Assembly: GCA_030039695.1 (NCBI GenBank)
Contig: JASHVB010000804.1
Coordinates: 1 to 23,557, forward strand
Direction of reading: 5' to 3'
Length of the DNA: 23,557 bases
Source: Acetobacteraceae bacterium
GTDB lineage: Bacteria > Pseudomonadota > Alphaproteobacteria > Acetobacterales > Acetobacteraceae
Part shown: one piece after another, positions 1-7,114 of the stretch
Numbering within the stretch: the first letter of the stretch is position 1
Layout: each line of letters starts with the position of its first letter
Position numbers and translations under genes: made by a program
Notes under the pieces: model-generated
Database searches by the model: none
Seen by the model: the letters and a program-made list of their open reading frames with translations, nothing else
Told to the model about the DNA's origin: nothing

Positions 1-74
1 GTCTCGGGAACGGCGGGGGCAGGCTCATTTCGTGCTTTGCCGTCCACTCATCGGGCATGTGTCGCTGATGGCTG

Positions 75-236
75 CTACTGACAAGGCGGCGCGCTGCCGT
101 TGGAACACGCCGCAGTGGATCCTGACGGCACAACGACGGTGGTCTTATTTGGCGGCGGCGGGTTGCTACTGCTGATGCTGATGCAGCCACCGAGGAAAAC
201 CGAAAGCAAAACCAGAATGAGACGCGACAGGCGCAT
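75..236 (-). CDS. Small lipoprotein, 53 residues
   Basis: This encodes a 53-residue predicted lipoprotein. It opens with a short basic and hydrophobic signal (MRLSRLILVLLSVF) that ends in a clear lipobox, LGGC, with the lipidated Cys at residue 18. The mature part is a short Ser/Pro-rich linker, then TTVVVP, and two cysteines near the C-terminus that could pair. Short lipoproteins with a TTVVVP segment and two C-terminal cysteines are, from memory, common in Rhizobiales and Acetobacteraceae, but their function is unknown. I chose the ATG at 234-236 because GAGG lies about 10 bases upstream. An in-frame ATG five codons earlier has no ribosome site and would place charged and polar residues before the signal. 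The protein is probably anchored in the inner or outer membrane. No operon partner is visible. Confidence 0.65.
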   Translation of the reverse strand: MRLSRLILVLLSVFLGGCISISSSNPPPPNKTTVVVPSGSTAACSNGSAPPCQ

Positions 237-470
237 TTGATTGGACCTCATGCGGAACTGGCGAGAAGGCGGGACAGGCGACGACGCCAAGCGGGGGTTG
301 GCGAGGGAGCCGCGGGAATATCCTGCTGGCGCTCGCTCGCCCCCTAGAACGGGCACTTGTTCAACCATGCATACCGTAGAACGGCATGACGTCTCATCCA
401 CCGAAAATAGCGGATTGCTGCAGCTTCCACGGGCGCATGTCGCCGCGTCCTATCATCGCCACTACTACTA

Positions 471-1079
471 CTAACGAGGCCGGTGCGCGCGAATGCGGAT
501 GGTGGAATAGTGCGCGGCCGTCCTCACACCCGACGACTTCAATAACTGCAGCAGATCCGCCTCGCACACGTCATGAACTTGCGTCGCCATCGACATCAGA
601 GGAGATAACCGGCCCGCAAGGTCGCGAATGGGATTGCCTGCGATGACCTCGCGCAGCGCCGCGATGCAGTCCGCGTACGTGCGCCGTGCGATCAAGAGTG
701 GCGCCACCATCTTCTCGCGAAAATCGAGCGTGTGCTTCGTTCCCTTGTCGATCATGTCGCGCCTCGCCACGTCGGGAATGATCAGCACGAGCACGAGCGC
801 CTGATGTCCTTCGCCAACGCCGAGCAGGATCCAATCCTCCCCCGCGCCGGGTTTCGGCTGCAGCTTCAATCCGCAGCTCTGCAGGCAGCGCAATCCCTCG
901 GCGCGGTTGCGGCAGCGCGTGATCATCATCTGCAACGGCACGCCATGCGGCACGAGACTGAATTCCATCGAGCGCCAGTTCTTCATCCGCTTCCAGGCGC
1001 GGTCTGGGATCGCAAAATAGACGGGCAGCAGGCCGTCGCGGGGCGGCGCGATCGTGAACGCGATCTGGCGCTCTTTCAT
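471..1079 (-). CDS. Hypothetical protein, about 202 residues
   Basis: I do not recognise this protein. The reading frame is open far upstream (to 2015), but only the last 202 codons look like real protein: strong G/C bias at third positions, balanced composition, alternating hydrophobic strands and helices, and no low-complexity stretch. It has no signal peptide or membrane segment. Visible features are the start MKERQIAFTI, a Cys trio at residues 56, 65 and 69, a hydrophobic strand near residues 94-102, and a helical C-terminal half. The start at 1077-1079 is uncertain because there is no strong ribosome site. A better Shine-Dalgarno precedes an ATG at 1098 in another frame, which may mean a frameshift near the 5' end. 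Neighbours are degraded genes, so this gene may itself be losing function. Confidence 0.55.
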   Translation of the reverse strand: MKERQIAFTIAPPRDGLLPVYFAIPDRAWKRMKNWRSMEFSLVPHGVPLQMMITRCRNRAEGLRCLQSCGLKLQPKPGAGEDWILLGVGEGHQALVLVLIIPDVARRDMIDKGTKHTLDFREKMVAPLLIARRTYADCIAALREVIAGNPIRDLAGRLSPLMSMATQVHDVCEADLLQLLKSSGVRTAAHYSTIRIRAHRPR

Positions 1080-1321
1080 GCGCAACGACGTCGGACATCG
1101 ATCACCCTTCCGCCCGGGCTGGGTCGGCGGCGAGATCGCGCGCCCTCGATCTTCGCGAATGGCACTTGGCGTTCCCTTCCCTATGGGACACCACGAATTT
1201 TTCAGAGCGTTAACGACTAGGCCGACGGATCGGTTCCGAACTCCGCCCTTAAAAAAATCTCCGAGATCGCTGTCCGGTTCCGGCAAGCTTCCGGGACGTC
1301 CTGTAGCGTTACGTGCGAGCC

Positions 1322-1510
1322 TCAGAACCTCAGCGCCGACAAATGGGGCAGGTGCACCCCGCACACGCCGTGAACTGCCACTGCCGGCGTCTGAGGTAAG
1401 TGTGCGGCAACGGTCCGCAACAATACGGGCACCGGCATGTCGACGCCGTGCTCCGTTACCAGCGGCTCGGTCCGCAGCCGGCCGCGTCGGCCGCAGCTGT
1501 TGCAGACCAT
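1322..1510 (-). CDS. Short Cys-containing ORF, possibly zinc-binding
   Basis: This is a 62-residue ORF starting MVCNSCGRRGRL. The CxxC followed by GRR and a basic stretch resembles the first half of a zinc knuckle or ribbon. A second cysteine occurs in the segment GVCGVHLP near the C-terminus, but a full second CxxC pair is not visible. The middle (EHGVDMPVPVLLRTV) resembles the spacer seen in small alphaproteobacterial CxxC proteins with an L-x-x-xHG-x-D pattern. That family resemblance is recalled, not searched. No convincing ribosome site precedes the ATG, and the frame continues upstream, so the true start may be earlier. It lies between a hypothetical gene and a broken gene on the same strand and may be a remnant. 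Confidence 0.35.
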   Translation of the reverse strand: MVCNSCGRRGRLRTEPLVTEHGVDMPVPVLLRTVAAHLPQTPAVAVHGVCGVHLPHLSALRF

Positions 1511-1632
1511 GTCGATCGTCGGAAGCCGGGCAGTGACCCGGCCGATTAGGAAGACACCCGGCCCACCCGCGGCGGCCGTTGGCTTGATTCGCGATCGGTC
1601 GATTGCCCAGCGCTGTCGTCGTGGCGGTCCCG

Positions 1633-1917
1633 TCAGAGATGCTCCGGACTGCCCGGCACTTGCTTATGGCTGTTGTAGATGGGTTTGCCGTTCCGCACGG
1701 CGCAGTAATGGTTCCCGTCCACGTACTCCAGATCGCACCACTCCCGGCCTTACTGGAATATGTGATGGCGGGTGTCAAAATGGCCGTCCGACTCGATCCG
1801 CCACGTGCCGTGATCCACCTCCGGCGCGCTCCTTCCGAGTACCGTAATGATGTCGTCGCCGGCGGCAGTCCATGGGATGGGACCGAGGACGGATTCCTGC
1901 GGCACGTGGACTGCTGA
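1633..1917 (-). pseudogene. Broken small-protein gene with in-frame TAA
   Basis: Two halves of one protein-like reading frame are separated by a single TAA at 1750-1752. Upstream of the stop the frame reads GPIPWTAAGDD, then GTWRIESDGHFDTR. Immediately after it, in the same frame, comes GREWCDLEYVDGNHYCAV, ending with a TGA at 1633-1635 after VPGSPEHL. The order W-x-[IV]-x-x-DG, C-x-x-x-x-x-x-G-x-x-Y and a closing PG-x-P-E-x-L is what I associate with small secreted alphaproteobacterial proteins of unknown function; I cannot name a family. The start is not identified: the frame extends towards 2058, but the sequence above about 1917 lies opposite another gene fragment and does not look coding. 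The likely cause is a nonsense mutation in a decaying gene; readthrough is possible but unsupported. Confidence 0.45.
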
Positions 1918-1936
1918 TCGTCGCGACACGACCGGT

Positions 1937-2131
1937 CTGTCGGCGCTAAAGGCAGAAGAGTGGCAGCTCGGGTATCTGTCCGGCCCCAGTGAGCGCGGCC
2001 CGAAACTCGACCCACTCAATGGGAGAGATGCGCAGGGCGTCTGGGCATGGATCGACAATTACAGCCCCGGCCACCCGCTCTATCCGGAGGCGGCCGCAGC
2101 GGGCGCCCTCGTCACGGCGCACCCAAATTAG
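1937..2131 (+). pseudogene. 3' fragment of a small protein with WIDNY motif
   Basis: The last 64 codons of a plus-strand frame read WQLGYLSGPS, then DPLNG, AWIDNYSPGHPL and finally ALVTAHPN before TAG. This matches, from memory, a family of small periplasmic alphaproteobacterial proteins. Those have a signal peptide, a W-x-x-G-[YF]-[LI]-SG segment, a WIDNYC-x-x-[HN]P segment and a short helical tail ending near AHP. Here the Cys after WIDNY is Ser. The N-terminal third with its signal peptide is missing: upstream of about 1937 the frame runs antisense to the neighbouring broken gene and lacks coding character. It is probably a truncated remnant. It ends 15 bases before the broken TM2 gene. 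Confidence 0.4.
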
Positions 2132-2136
2132 GCTGG

Positions 2137-2145
2137 CCCCCCCCC
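2137..2145. repeat. Run of nine C
   Basis: A homopolymer of nine C residues sits directly before the ATG at 2147 of the broken TM2-domain gene, where a ribosome binding site would be expected. Such tracts slip during replication and are also a frequent site of sequencing error. Confidence 0.9.
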
Positions 2146-2146
2146 A

Positions 2147-2529
2147 ATGACTGACGCCTACGCCCTGATGGCATACGACGCCAATAAGGGGCGGCACTGA
2201 TAGCCTACCTGCTTTGCCTTTTGCTTGGATTTCACCGGCCGTACCTACGCCGATACCCGTCGTTGGTGTTACAGTCCCCAGTGTTCCCGGCCGCGTGTGA
2301 CCATCTGTTGGTTGTAGCCTCCAGCGCAGGCCCTGGCACTCCAACTAACGCGGTGGTGGTGCCGGCACTTGCTTTCGGCGCCGTGAGTGCCCTGTGGCGC
2401 CTTGTTAATTCGTTCCTGGTCCCGGGCATGATTCGCCGGTTCAAGAATGGTCTCGTTTTCTCCGTTCAGAACGGCGACAGCCACTCCGTGTCGACCACCC
2501 CACCGCGCATTCCTGAAATCGTCCGCTGA
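2147..2529 (+). pseudogene. Frameshifted TM2-domain protein
   Basis: This is a TM2-domain membrane protein gene disrupted near its 5' end. The ATG at 2147 opens MTDAYALMAYDANK, the usual start of bacterial TM2 proteins, and that frame stops at 2198-2200. The protein resumes in another frame from about 2191: AALIAYLLCLLLG, then HRPYLRR (the family has GxHRFYLGR), and later ALWRLVNSFLVPGMIRRF, which matches the second helix and PGM motif of the family. The frame then runs to TGA at 2527-2529. Besides the frameshift, two or three residues seem to be missing between the first helix and HR. TM2 proteins have two transmembrane helices linked by a short turn, and their function is poorly defined. 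A C9 run lies directly upstream (2137-2145). Confidence 0.6.
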
Positions 2530-2634
2530 CAGCGCCTCTGGCCGCCGGCGCGGCTTCCCAGGAGGCTTGCCGGTGGCCATTCGAGGAGGTTACTGGAAAG
2601 ATAGGAACACCATGATCATAACGGGAGGTAGGGA

Positions 2635-3201
2635 ATGTCTGGTCTTGGTATGCAACCTGCGCCACAGAAGCCTGCGTTCGCAACGTTCTCTGGGACTATC
2701 GACCAGAATTCTCTGACCCGAATCTTTAATTCATTCAATGCTACGACCCAGCAGAGTTATAGCGAAATCCACCTTTTATTCCAGTCAGCCGGAGGGGTTG
2801 TAGGCGACGGCGTTTGTCTATTCAATTTCTTTGATATGTTTCCCCTACGCTTGTACATTTACAATATGGGGACGGTCGCCTCAATAGCCGTGTTAGCATT
2901 CTTGGGCGCACGGTATCGGTTCACCAACGCACACGCAACGTTTACGATCTGCAAATCCAGATTTCCGGCACAGGCAGCCACCGATGCCAAGGGCCATAGG
3001 GCGATCGCAGACCAAGCCTTGTTGGAAGATAAGAGAGTCGAAGCGATCCTCAAGGCCAGGACGCAAATCCCCGCCAAACGTTGGAAACAACATGCGTTGC
3101 ATGATGTTGTATTTGACGCGCAACAGTCGGTGCAGTTCGGCATCGCCAAAGCGATTGGCGACTTCCAGCCTCCCGTCGGAAGCCAAGTCTTCAATATCTA
3201 G
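2635..3201 (+). CDS. ClpP-like serine protease homologue, Cys at His site
   Basis: This is a 188-residue protein of the ClpP/crotonase fold, of the type often annotated as ATP-dependent Clp protease proteolytic subunit on accessory DNA. Visible landmarks are TFSGTID (residues 17-23), LLFQSAGGVVGDGV (47-60, equivalent to the ClpP oxyanion-strand STPGG region), and GTVASIAVLAFLGA (79-92), where Ser83 is the nucleophile position. The strand NAHATFTICK follows (98-107). In relatives this strand usually reads ATFM[IF]H, so the catalytic His site is Cys106 (codon 2950-2952). The protein is therefore either inactive as a protease or has altered chemistry. A strong ribosome site (GGGAGGTAGGGA) precedes the ATG. 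There is no signal peptide and no Clp ATPase nearby. The gene is visibly AT-richer than its neighbours, suggesting acquisition by transfer. Confidence 0.65.
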   Translation: MSGLGMQPAPQKPAFATFSGTIDQNSLTRIFNSFNATTQQSYSEIHLLFQSAGGVVGDGVCLFNFFDMFPLRLYIYNMGTVASIAVLAFLGARYRFTNAHATFTICKSRFPAQAATDAKGHRAIADQALLEDKRVEAILKARTQIPAKRWKQHALHDVVFDAQQSVQFGIAKAIGDFQPPVGSQVFNI

Positions 3202-3266
3202 GACAGTCACACCTATTGCCCGCCGGCCGCCCGCTTCGAATTCACCAGATCAGCCTCGATCGCCGC

Positions 3267-3566
3267 CTAGATGGCTGCGCCGATACGACGCTGAATGATC
3301 GGCGCAGTCCCCTGCCGCGGCGCCGCGCGTTCCGTCAACGCCCGAGCCAAGTCCGGATGCAACATTGCCTCACGAACTAAGTCGTTGACCGCGTTCATCG
3401 TCGCTTGGCGCATGGAGTGAACCGCGTAGCCGACGACCGACGCCGCCAGCGCGCCAAGGAGACGGTGTTCGCCAGCCGCGTGTCCAATCCACTCTCCCAG
3501 TAGCGACCGCCACCCCAACGCTGGCATGACGCGGTTGCCGAACTGCTGACGCTGCAGGCCTAGCAT
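3267..3566 (-). pseudogene. C-terminal fragment of a phage-type protein
   Basis: This frame encodes up to 99 residues with coding-like codon use but no ribosome site at its first ATG. It contains a Gly/Ala/His-rich amphipathic stretch (WIGHAAGEHRLLGALAASVVGYAV) followed by NDLVREAMLHPDLARALTE and a basic end. The combination of a glycine-rich helix-helix segment, then LV-x-x-AML-x-P-x-[LF]A, is what I recall at the C-terminus of large phage or prophage structural and injection-type proteins in Rhizobiales and Acetobacteraceae. If so, the N-terminal bulk is missing and this is a leftover of a prophage. The identification rests on memory of a motif. It could instead be a short intact hypothetical gene. 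Confidence 0.35.
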
Positions 3567-3571
3567 GCGGC

Positions 3572-3721
3572 GTGGCGTCTAGTATTACCCGACAGCTTGC
3601 AAGCAAGCGCTACCTCGGAGGCGCTGAAGCAATTATCGATCTCAACCTCACCACGTCAGCGGAAGTTGCGCTGTATGGTGCCATGCTCGCGATTGATTGC
3701 AAGAAGCCTCCATCAACATGA
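3572..3721 (+). CDS. Possible 49-residue ORF, unassigned
   Basis: This is a short GTG-started frame whose second half (AEAIIDLNLTTSAEVALYGAM) has a balanced, protein-like composition, ending with TGA at 3719-3721. I do not recognise it. There is no clear ribosome site. It lies between a phage-like fragment and the permease gene and may be a remnant. I report it only because composition suggests that this stretch was once coding. Confidence 0.2.
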   Translation: MASSITRQLASKRYLGGAEAIIDLNLTTSAEVALYGAMLAIDCKKPPST

Positions 3722-3857
3722 GCAGTGAAGCGGAACGGGCGATTTCCAGCGGTCCCAATCACAGAAGTCTCTCTTGGCCTATACGGGCCAGTTGCACGAA
3801 TCGACGGTCAAGCTCAATGTATGGCCCACTCAATTGGTCCGACTAAGGAGACGGCAC

Positions 3858-5318
3858 ATGTCGATCACACGATATACCGCTCGCAAGTCGCTAGCAGACC
3901 TTACATCTGGCGCGGAGGAGCATGGCCCGAGGAGCCTGACGAAAACACTCGGTCCTCTGTCATTGGTCAGCCTAGGCATCGGCTGCATCATTGGCGCAGG
4001 AATCTTTGTGCTTACCGGCAAGGCGGCCGCCAGCTACGCCGGTCCCGCGATCTCTCTCTCCTTCGTGCTATCCGGCGTCGCCTGTGCCTTCGTCGGGCTC
4101 TGCTACGCAGAGATGGCGGCGATGATCCCGATATCGGGGAGTGCTTACACCTATGCCTATGCGACGGTGGGCGAGATATTCGCTTGGATCATCGGTTGGG
4201 ACCTGATCCTCGAATATGCAATGGGCGCGTCGACGGTCGCAGTCGGCTGGTCCGGCTACTTCGTTAGTCTGCTGAGGAGCTTTGGCATTTATATTCCTCC
4301 GCAATGGTCGGACGCGACCGGCGAGGTGGTGGCCGTCGCAAATGGCACGACAGGGACCGCGATGTTCAACCTTCCCGCGGTGTTTGTCGTCGTTGTACTT
4401 ACCGTCCTGCTAATGTTAGGCACGCGCGAATCGACGCGTGTCAACAACACGATGGTTGCGTTCAAGCTGTTCGTGGTCGCTGTGGTAATCTTGGTCGGGG
4501 CCGCATATGTCCGCCCTGCGAACTGGTTCCCCTTCATACCAGAGAACACTGGCGAGTTCGGCAGTTTCGGCTGGAGCGGCGTGCTGCGGGGGGCGTCGGT
4601 GGTATTCTTCGCCTATATTGGTTTTGATGCGGTCTCGACCGCAGCCCAGGAGGCGCGGCACCCGCAGCGGGACATGCCGATTGGCATCCTCGGCTCTTTG
4701 CTTATCTGCACAATTCTATATATCGGGATGGCGCTCGTGATGACTGGAATGGTCCACTATCAGAAGCTTGCTGTCGCCGATCCGGTTGCGGTGGCGATCG
4801 ATGTCACCGGCATCAAGTGGCTGGCTGTTTTGGTCAAGTTCGCGGCCCTCGCCGGCTTGACGACAGTGATATTCGTGCTGCTGTTTGGGCAGGCACGAAT
4901 CTTATTCACAATGGCGCACGATCGCCTGCTCCCGCCGCTGTTCAGCAACGTGCATCCGCGGTTCCGCACACCGTTCATGAGCCAGGCACTGATTGGCGTC
5001 GTGGTCGCCGTCATAGCCGGCATGTTCCCCATCGGATTGCTGGGGGAGATGGTCAGCATCGGAACGCTGTTCGCCTTTCTTCTGGTATGCGTCGCCGTTA
5101 TCCATCTGCGCCGTTCCGCACCACGCGTCGGCAGGCCATTTCGAACGCCGGGTGTTCCGTGGGTGCCGCTCTTTGGCATATTCTTCTCGCTGCTGCTGAT
5201 GCTTGGGTTGCCGCTGGCCACCTGGCTCCGCCTGGTGGTCTGGCTAATTCTCGGGCTGGTAGTCTACTTCGGCTATAGCCAGCGGCACGGTTTGGCGTCA
5301 GGGGCTACCGGCCCTTGA
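3858..5318 (+). CDS. APC-family amino acid permease
   Basis: This is a 486-residue inner-membrane amino acid transporter of the APC superfamily, closest in pattern to the YfnA and cationic amino acid transporter group. The first helix carries the substrate-binding signature GIGCIIGAGIFVLTG (residues 40-54). It is followed by SYAGPAISLSFVLSG, the conserved CYAEMAAMIPISGSAYTYAY and the WIIGWDLILEY segment. About 12 hydrophobic helices can be traced, and the length is normal for the group. Such proteins exchange or symport amino acids. The substrate cannot be read from sequence. The start is set by AAGGAG at 3845-3850, seven bases before the ATG; the frame is open further upstream but without a ribosome site. 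It stands alone, with a glutamate dehydrogenase scrap downstream, so a former amino-acid-catabolism locus is possible. Confidence 0.9.
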   Translation: MSITRYTARKSLADLTSGAEEHGPRSLTKTLGPLSLVSLGIGCIIGAGIFVLTGKAAASYAGPAISLSFVLSGVACAFVGLCYAEMAAMIPISGSAYTYAYATVGEIFAWIIGWDLILEYAMGASTVAVGWSGYFVSLLRSFGIYIPPQWSDATGEVVAVANGTTGTAMFNLPAVFVVVVLTVLLMLGTRESTRVNNTMVAFKLFVVAVVILVGAAYVRPANWFPFIPENTGEFGSFGWSGVLRGASVVFFAYIGFDAVSTAAQEARHPQRDMPIGILGSLLICTILYIGMALVMTGMVHYQKLAVADPVAVAIDVTGIKWLAVLVKFAALAGLTTVIFVLLFGQARILFTMAHDRLLPPLFSNVHPRFRTPFMSQALIGVVVAVIAGMFPIGLLGEMVSIGTLFAFLLVCVAVIHLRRSAPRVGRPFRTPGVPWVPLFGIFFSLLLMLGLPLATWLRLVVWLILGLVVYFGYSQRHGLASGATGP

Positions 5319-5884
5319 CGCAGTGACGGTCGGTCGGCGAGAGCGCGAGAGCCGCACGAGCTTTTCCCTTGATCGGCGGACCTCGAGCCATTGGGAGCCG
5401 CTCAGCCACGTGGCAACGTCCAACCCGGGCGGGAGCACATATCCAGTTGCCACCGATAGCGACGTCGATGAGGTCGTCAGGTCACCGTGGTCAAGGTGAT
5501 GATTGATAACATGCCGTTCTTACTCGATTCGACGTCGGTTAGAATCATAGAGCAAGGGTGGGAGCCTCAGTAGGTGGCGCAGGCGGTTCTGGCGGTGCAA
5601 CCGGAATCTTGGAGTACCAGAAACCGCCGCAGCCGGCCCCAAGTGGAAGGGCCGCGATTGCCGGCCGCTGACCCGGCATCCCGGCGAGCGCCGGTCGCAA
5701 CGTGATCGCCCCGGCGTCAGCTATTTCATCGCCGTGGGACCCGAACTCAGGGCGAGCCTGGGCACGCACCACAGCGAGACCCAAGCGAACTCGGCTAGCA
5801 CTTGACTGAAGGCCACGTCGACGCGACCTGGGCGCTCATTGGCAAACAGAAACCCCAGCGCGTTCGCAAAGTAGGCTGGGCACG
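5319..5884. other. 566-bp region without an intact gene
   Basis: This stretch holds the glutamate dehydrogenase scrap annotated separately. It also has a minus-strand frame ending at 5721 whose residues (YFANALGFLFANERPGRV) look protein-like but which I cannot assign. I see no intact gene, RNA or repeat. Confidence 0.6.
5472..5573 (+). pseudogene. Scrap of NAD-dependent glutamate dehydrogenase
   Basis: Thirty-three codons between stops read GRQVTVVKVMIDNMPFLLDS and then about a dozen further residues. The large (about 180 kDa) NAD-dependent glutamate dehydrogenases have, near their N-terminus, a conserved HTVVEIVNDDMPFLVDS segment. The match over V-x-x-V-M-x-D-N-MPFL-x-DS is specific enough to suggest homology, although the acidic pair DD has become DN. 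Nothing recognisable flanks it in any frame, so only a small remnant of a gene of about 4.8 kb survives. The enzyme converts glutamate to 2-oxoglutarate and ammonia; this piece cannot be functional. Confidence 0.5.
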
Positions 5885-7114
5885 CTACTCCAACCCCCGC
5901 CGATGCGGCGAGTACGGATGCGAATGGTCATGCTGCTCATAATGCTGACGCAGCAGGTCCTTGCCGTAGTCGTTGCCATTCGGCGTGCGGACCACCGTGT
6001 GGATGTGGTTGCGTGATGGCTCGTCGTTGTCCAAGGCGATGCCGCGCTGATGGTCGAACTCGATCAGGATCACCGGACTGTGCACGCGATAATAGAACGG
6101 ACTCGCTGCGTCGCACGGGCCCATCCACGCGAACCATGTCTCGTCTAGATGCGCCTTCACCTCCTCCAATCGTACGTCAGAGTGCCCAGGACGGATGCGT
6201 CCGACATAGACGTTGATCAGATCGAGCAGTAACCCCTGCTGTTGCGTGTCCAGGCGGTCATAGCGGATTCCCCGGTAGTTCAAAGCCAGGTTGTCGCGAT
6301 AGGCGGCAGCGAACACCTCCATCGGGAGGTCCTGACTGATCGTCGCTTCCGCACGTTGCTCCGGTGACAAAGCCTGCATAAAGACGAAGCCTTTCGCTTC
6401 CTCCTCATGGAACACACGCGTGCCTTCGTATTTGCCCGACGCGGCAAATACCGGCTCCGATCCCAGAAACTGCGGCGTCAGCACGATCTGATCGCCGAGA
6501 ACGCAGCAGTTGATGATCAGGTGGTGCCCGTCGATCTGCCAGCCCCAGGGCTGCGTCTCCGACGGCGTTCCGAAAACGCTGAGCCAGTAATACCACTCGC
6601 CGTATTCTTCCGACCGGCCAGTCAGCTCGCGGATATGCTCATTCAGCTTCATGACATCGCGCGCAGTGGCGAAGCCGCTAGCGCTGAGGCTTTCCCGCAC
6701 CAGCTTGAGCGCGGCCTCGCGCTGCGCGTCGTTCAGGTCGCGCAGGGACACGCCGTGGCGCATCAGATAGGGATGGATATTGGACCATGTGTGCCACTCG
6801 GTGCTGTCGATGGCGAAGCTTGCGGTGCCGCGTTCCTCGGGCGACAGGGCGGCAACGAATATTTCGGCGGCGGCGACCACGGGTGCCAGCGAGACGCCGG
6901 TGCGGTACAGCGGGAACAGTCCGGCGCGCGGCGTGCCGTCGGTGGTCAGGCCGGTGAACGCCTCGGCAGAAGCCGCCTTGCCGCGCTCCAGCAGTTCGCG
7001 CAGGCGCGGCGGCAGGGCGGGATCCAGGCGGCCAGCATCGGCGATATGGCGATCGCGCGGGCGCATGTTCAGTGGCAATGCCCATTCCGCGGTGTCAGGA
7101 GAGTGGTCGTTCAT
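5885..7114 (-). CDS. DUF3500 domain-containing protein
   Basis: This is a 409-residue protein that I assign to the DUF3500 family, whose biochemical role is not established. The domain covers nearly the whole chain. Visible landmarks include LFPLYRTGVS and SPEERGTASFAIDSTEWHTW in the first half, WGWQIDGHHLIINCCVLGDQ in the middle, TPQFLGSEP, and a C-terminal segment FYYRVHSPVILIEFDHQRG followed by RNHIHTVVRTPNGNDYG. Several conserved His, Asp and Glu residues could bind a metal, but that is inference. There is no signal peptide. The tail is His-rich. The ATG at 7112-7114 is chosen because AGGAGG lies about nine bases upstream; 47 further in-frame codons upstream lack coding character. It is transcribed in the same direction as the downstream-facing ABC importer but is separated from it by about 500 bases. 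Confidence 0.88.
   Translation of the reverse strand: MNDHSPDTAEWALPLNMRPRDRHIADAGRLDPALPPRLRELLERGKAASAEAFTGLTTDGTPRAGLFPLYRTGVSLAPVVAAAEIFVAALSPEERGTASFAIDSTEWHTWSNIHPYLMRHGVSLRDLNDAQREAALKLVRESLSASGFATARDVMKLNEHIRELTGRSEEYGEWYYWLSVFGTPSETQPWGWQIDGHHLIINCCVLGDQIVLTPQFLGSEPVFAASGKYEGTRVFHEEEAKGFVFMQALSPEQRAEATISQDLPMEVFAAAYRDNLALNYRGIRYDRLDTQQQGLLLDLINVYVGRIRPGHSDVRLEEVKAHLDETWFAWMGPCDAASPFYYRVHSPVILIEFDHQRGIALDNDEPSRNHIHTVVRTPNGNDYGKDLLRQHYEQHDHSHPYSPHRRGLE

Noticed and set aside
461..473. ACT trinucleotide run
   Set aside because: It has only about four units and there is no sign of function.
571..1098. Minus-strand 175-codon ORF with a good ribosome site
   Set aside because: It is Arg/Ala/His-rich, typical of a shadow frame in GC-rich DNA, and overlaps the more protein-like frame 471-1079. 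The ribosome site may instead belong to that gene before a frameshift.
1080..2015. The upstream 312 codons of the long minus-strand frame 471-2015
   Set aside because: Composition is Arg/Thr/Ser-rich and irregular, it overlaps better-supported fragments in other frames, and there is no ribosome site.
2269..2580. Minus-strand 103-codon ORF
   Set aside because: It is opposite the TM2 pseudogene, has no recognisable family, and its composition fits a shadow frame.
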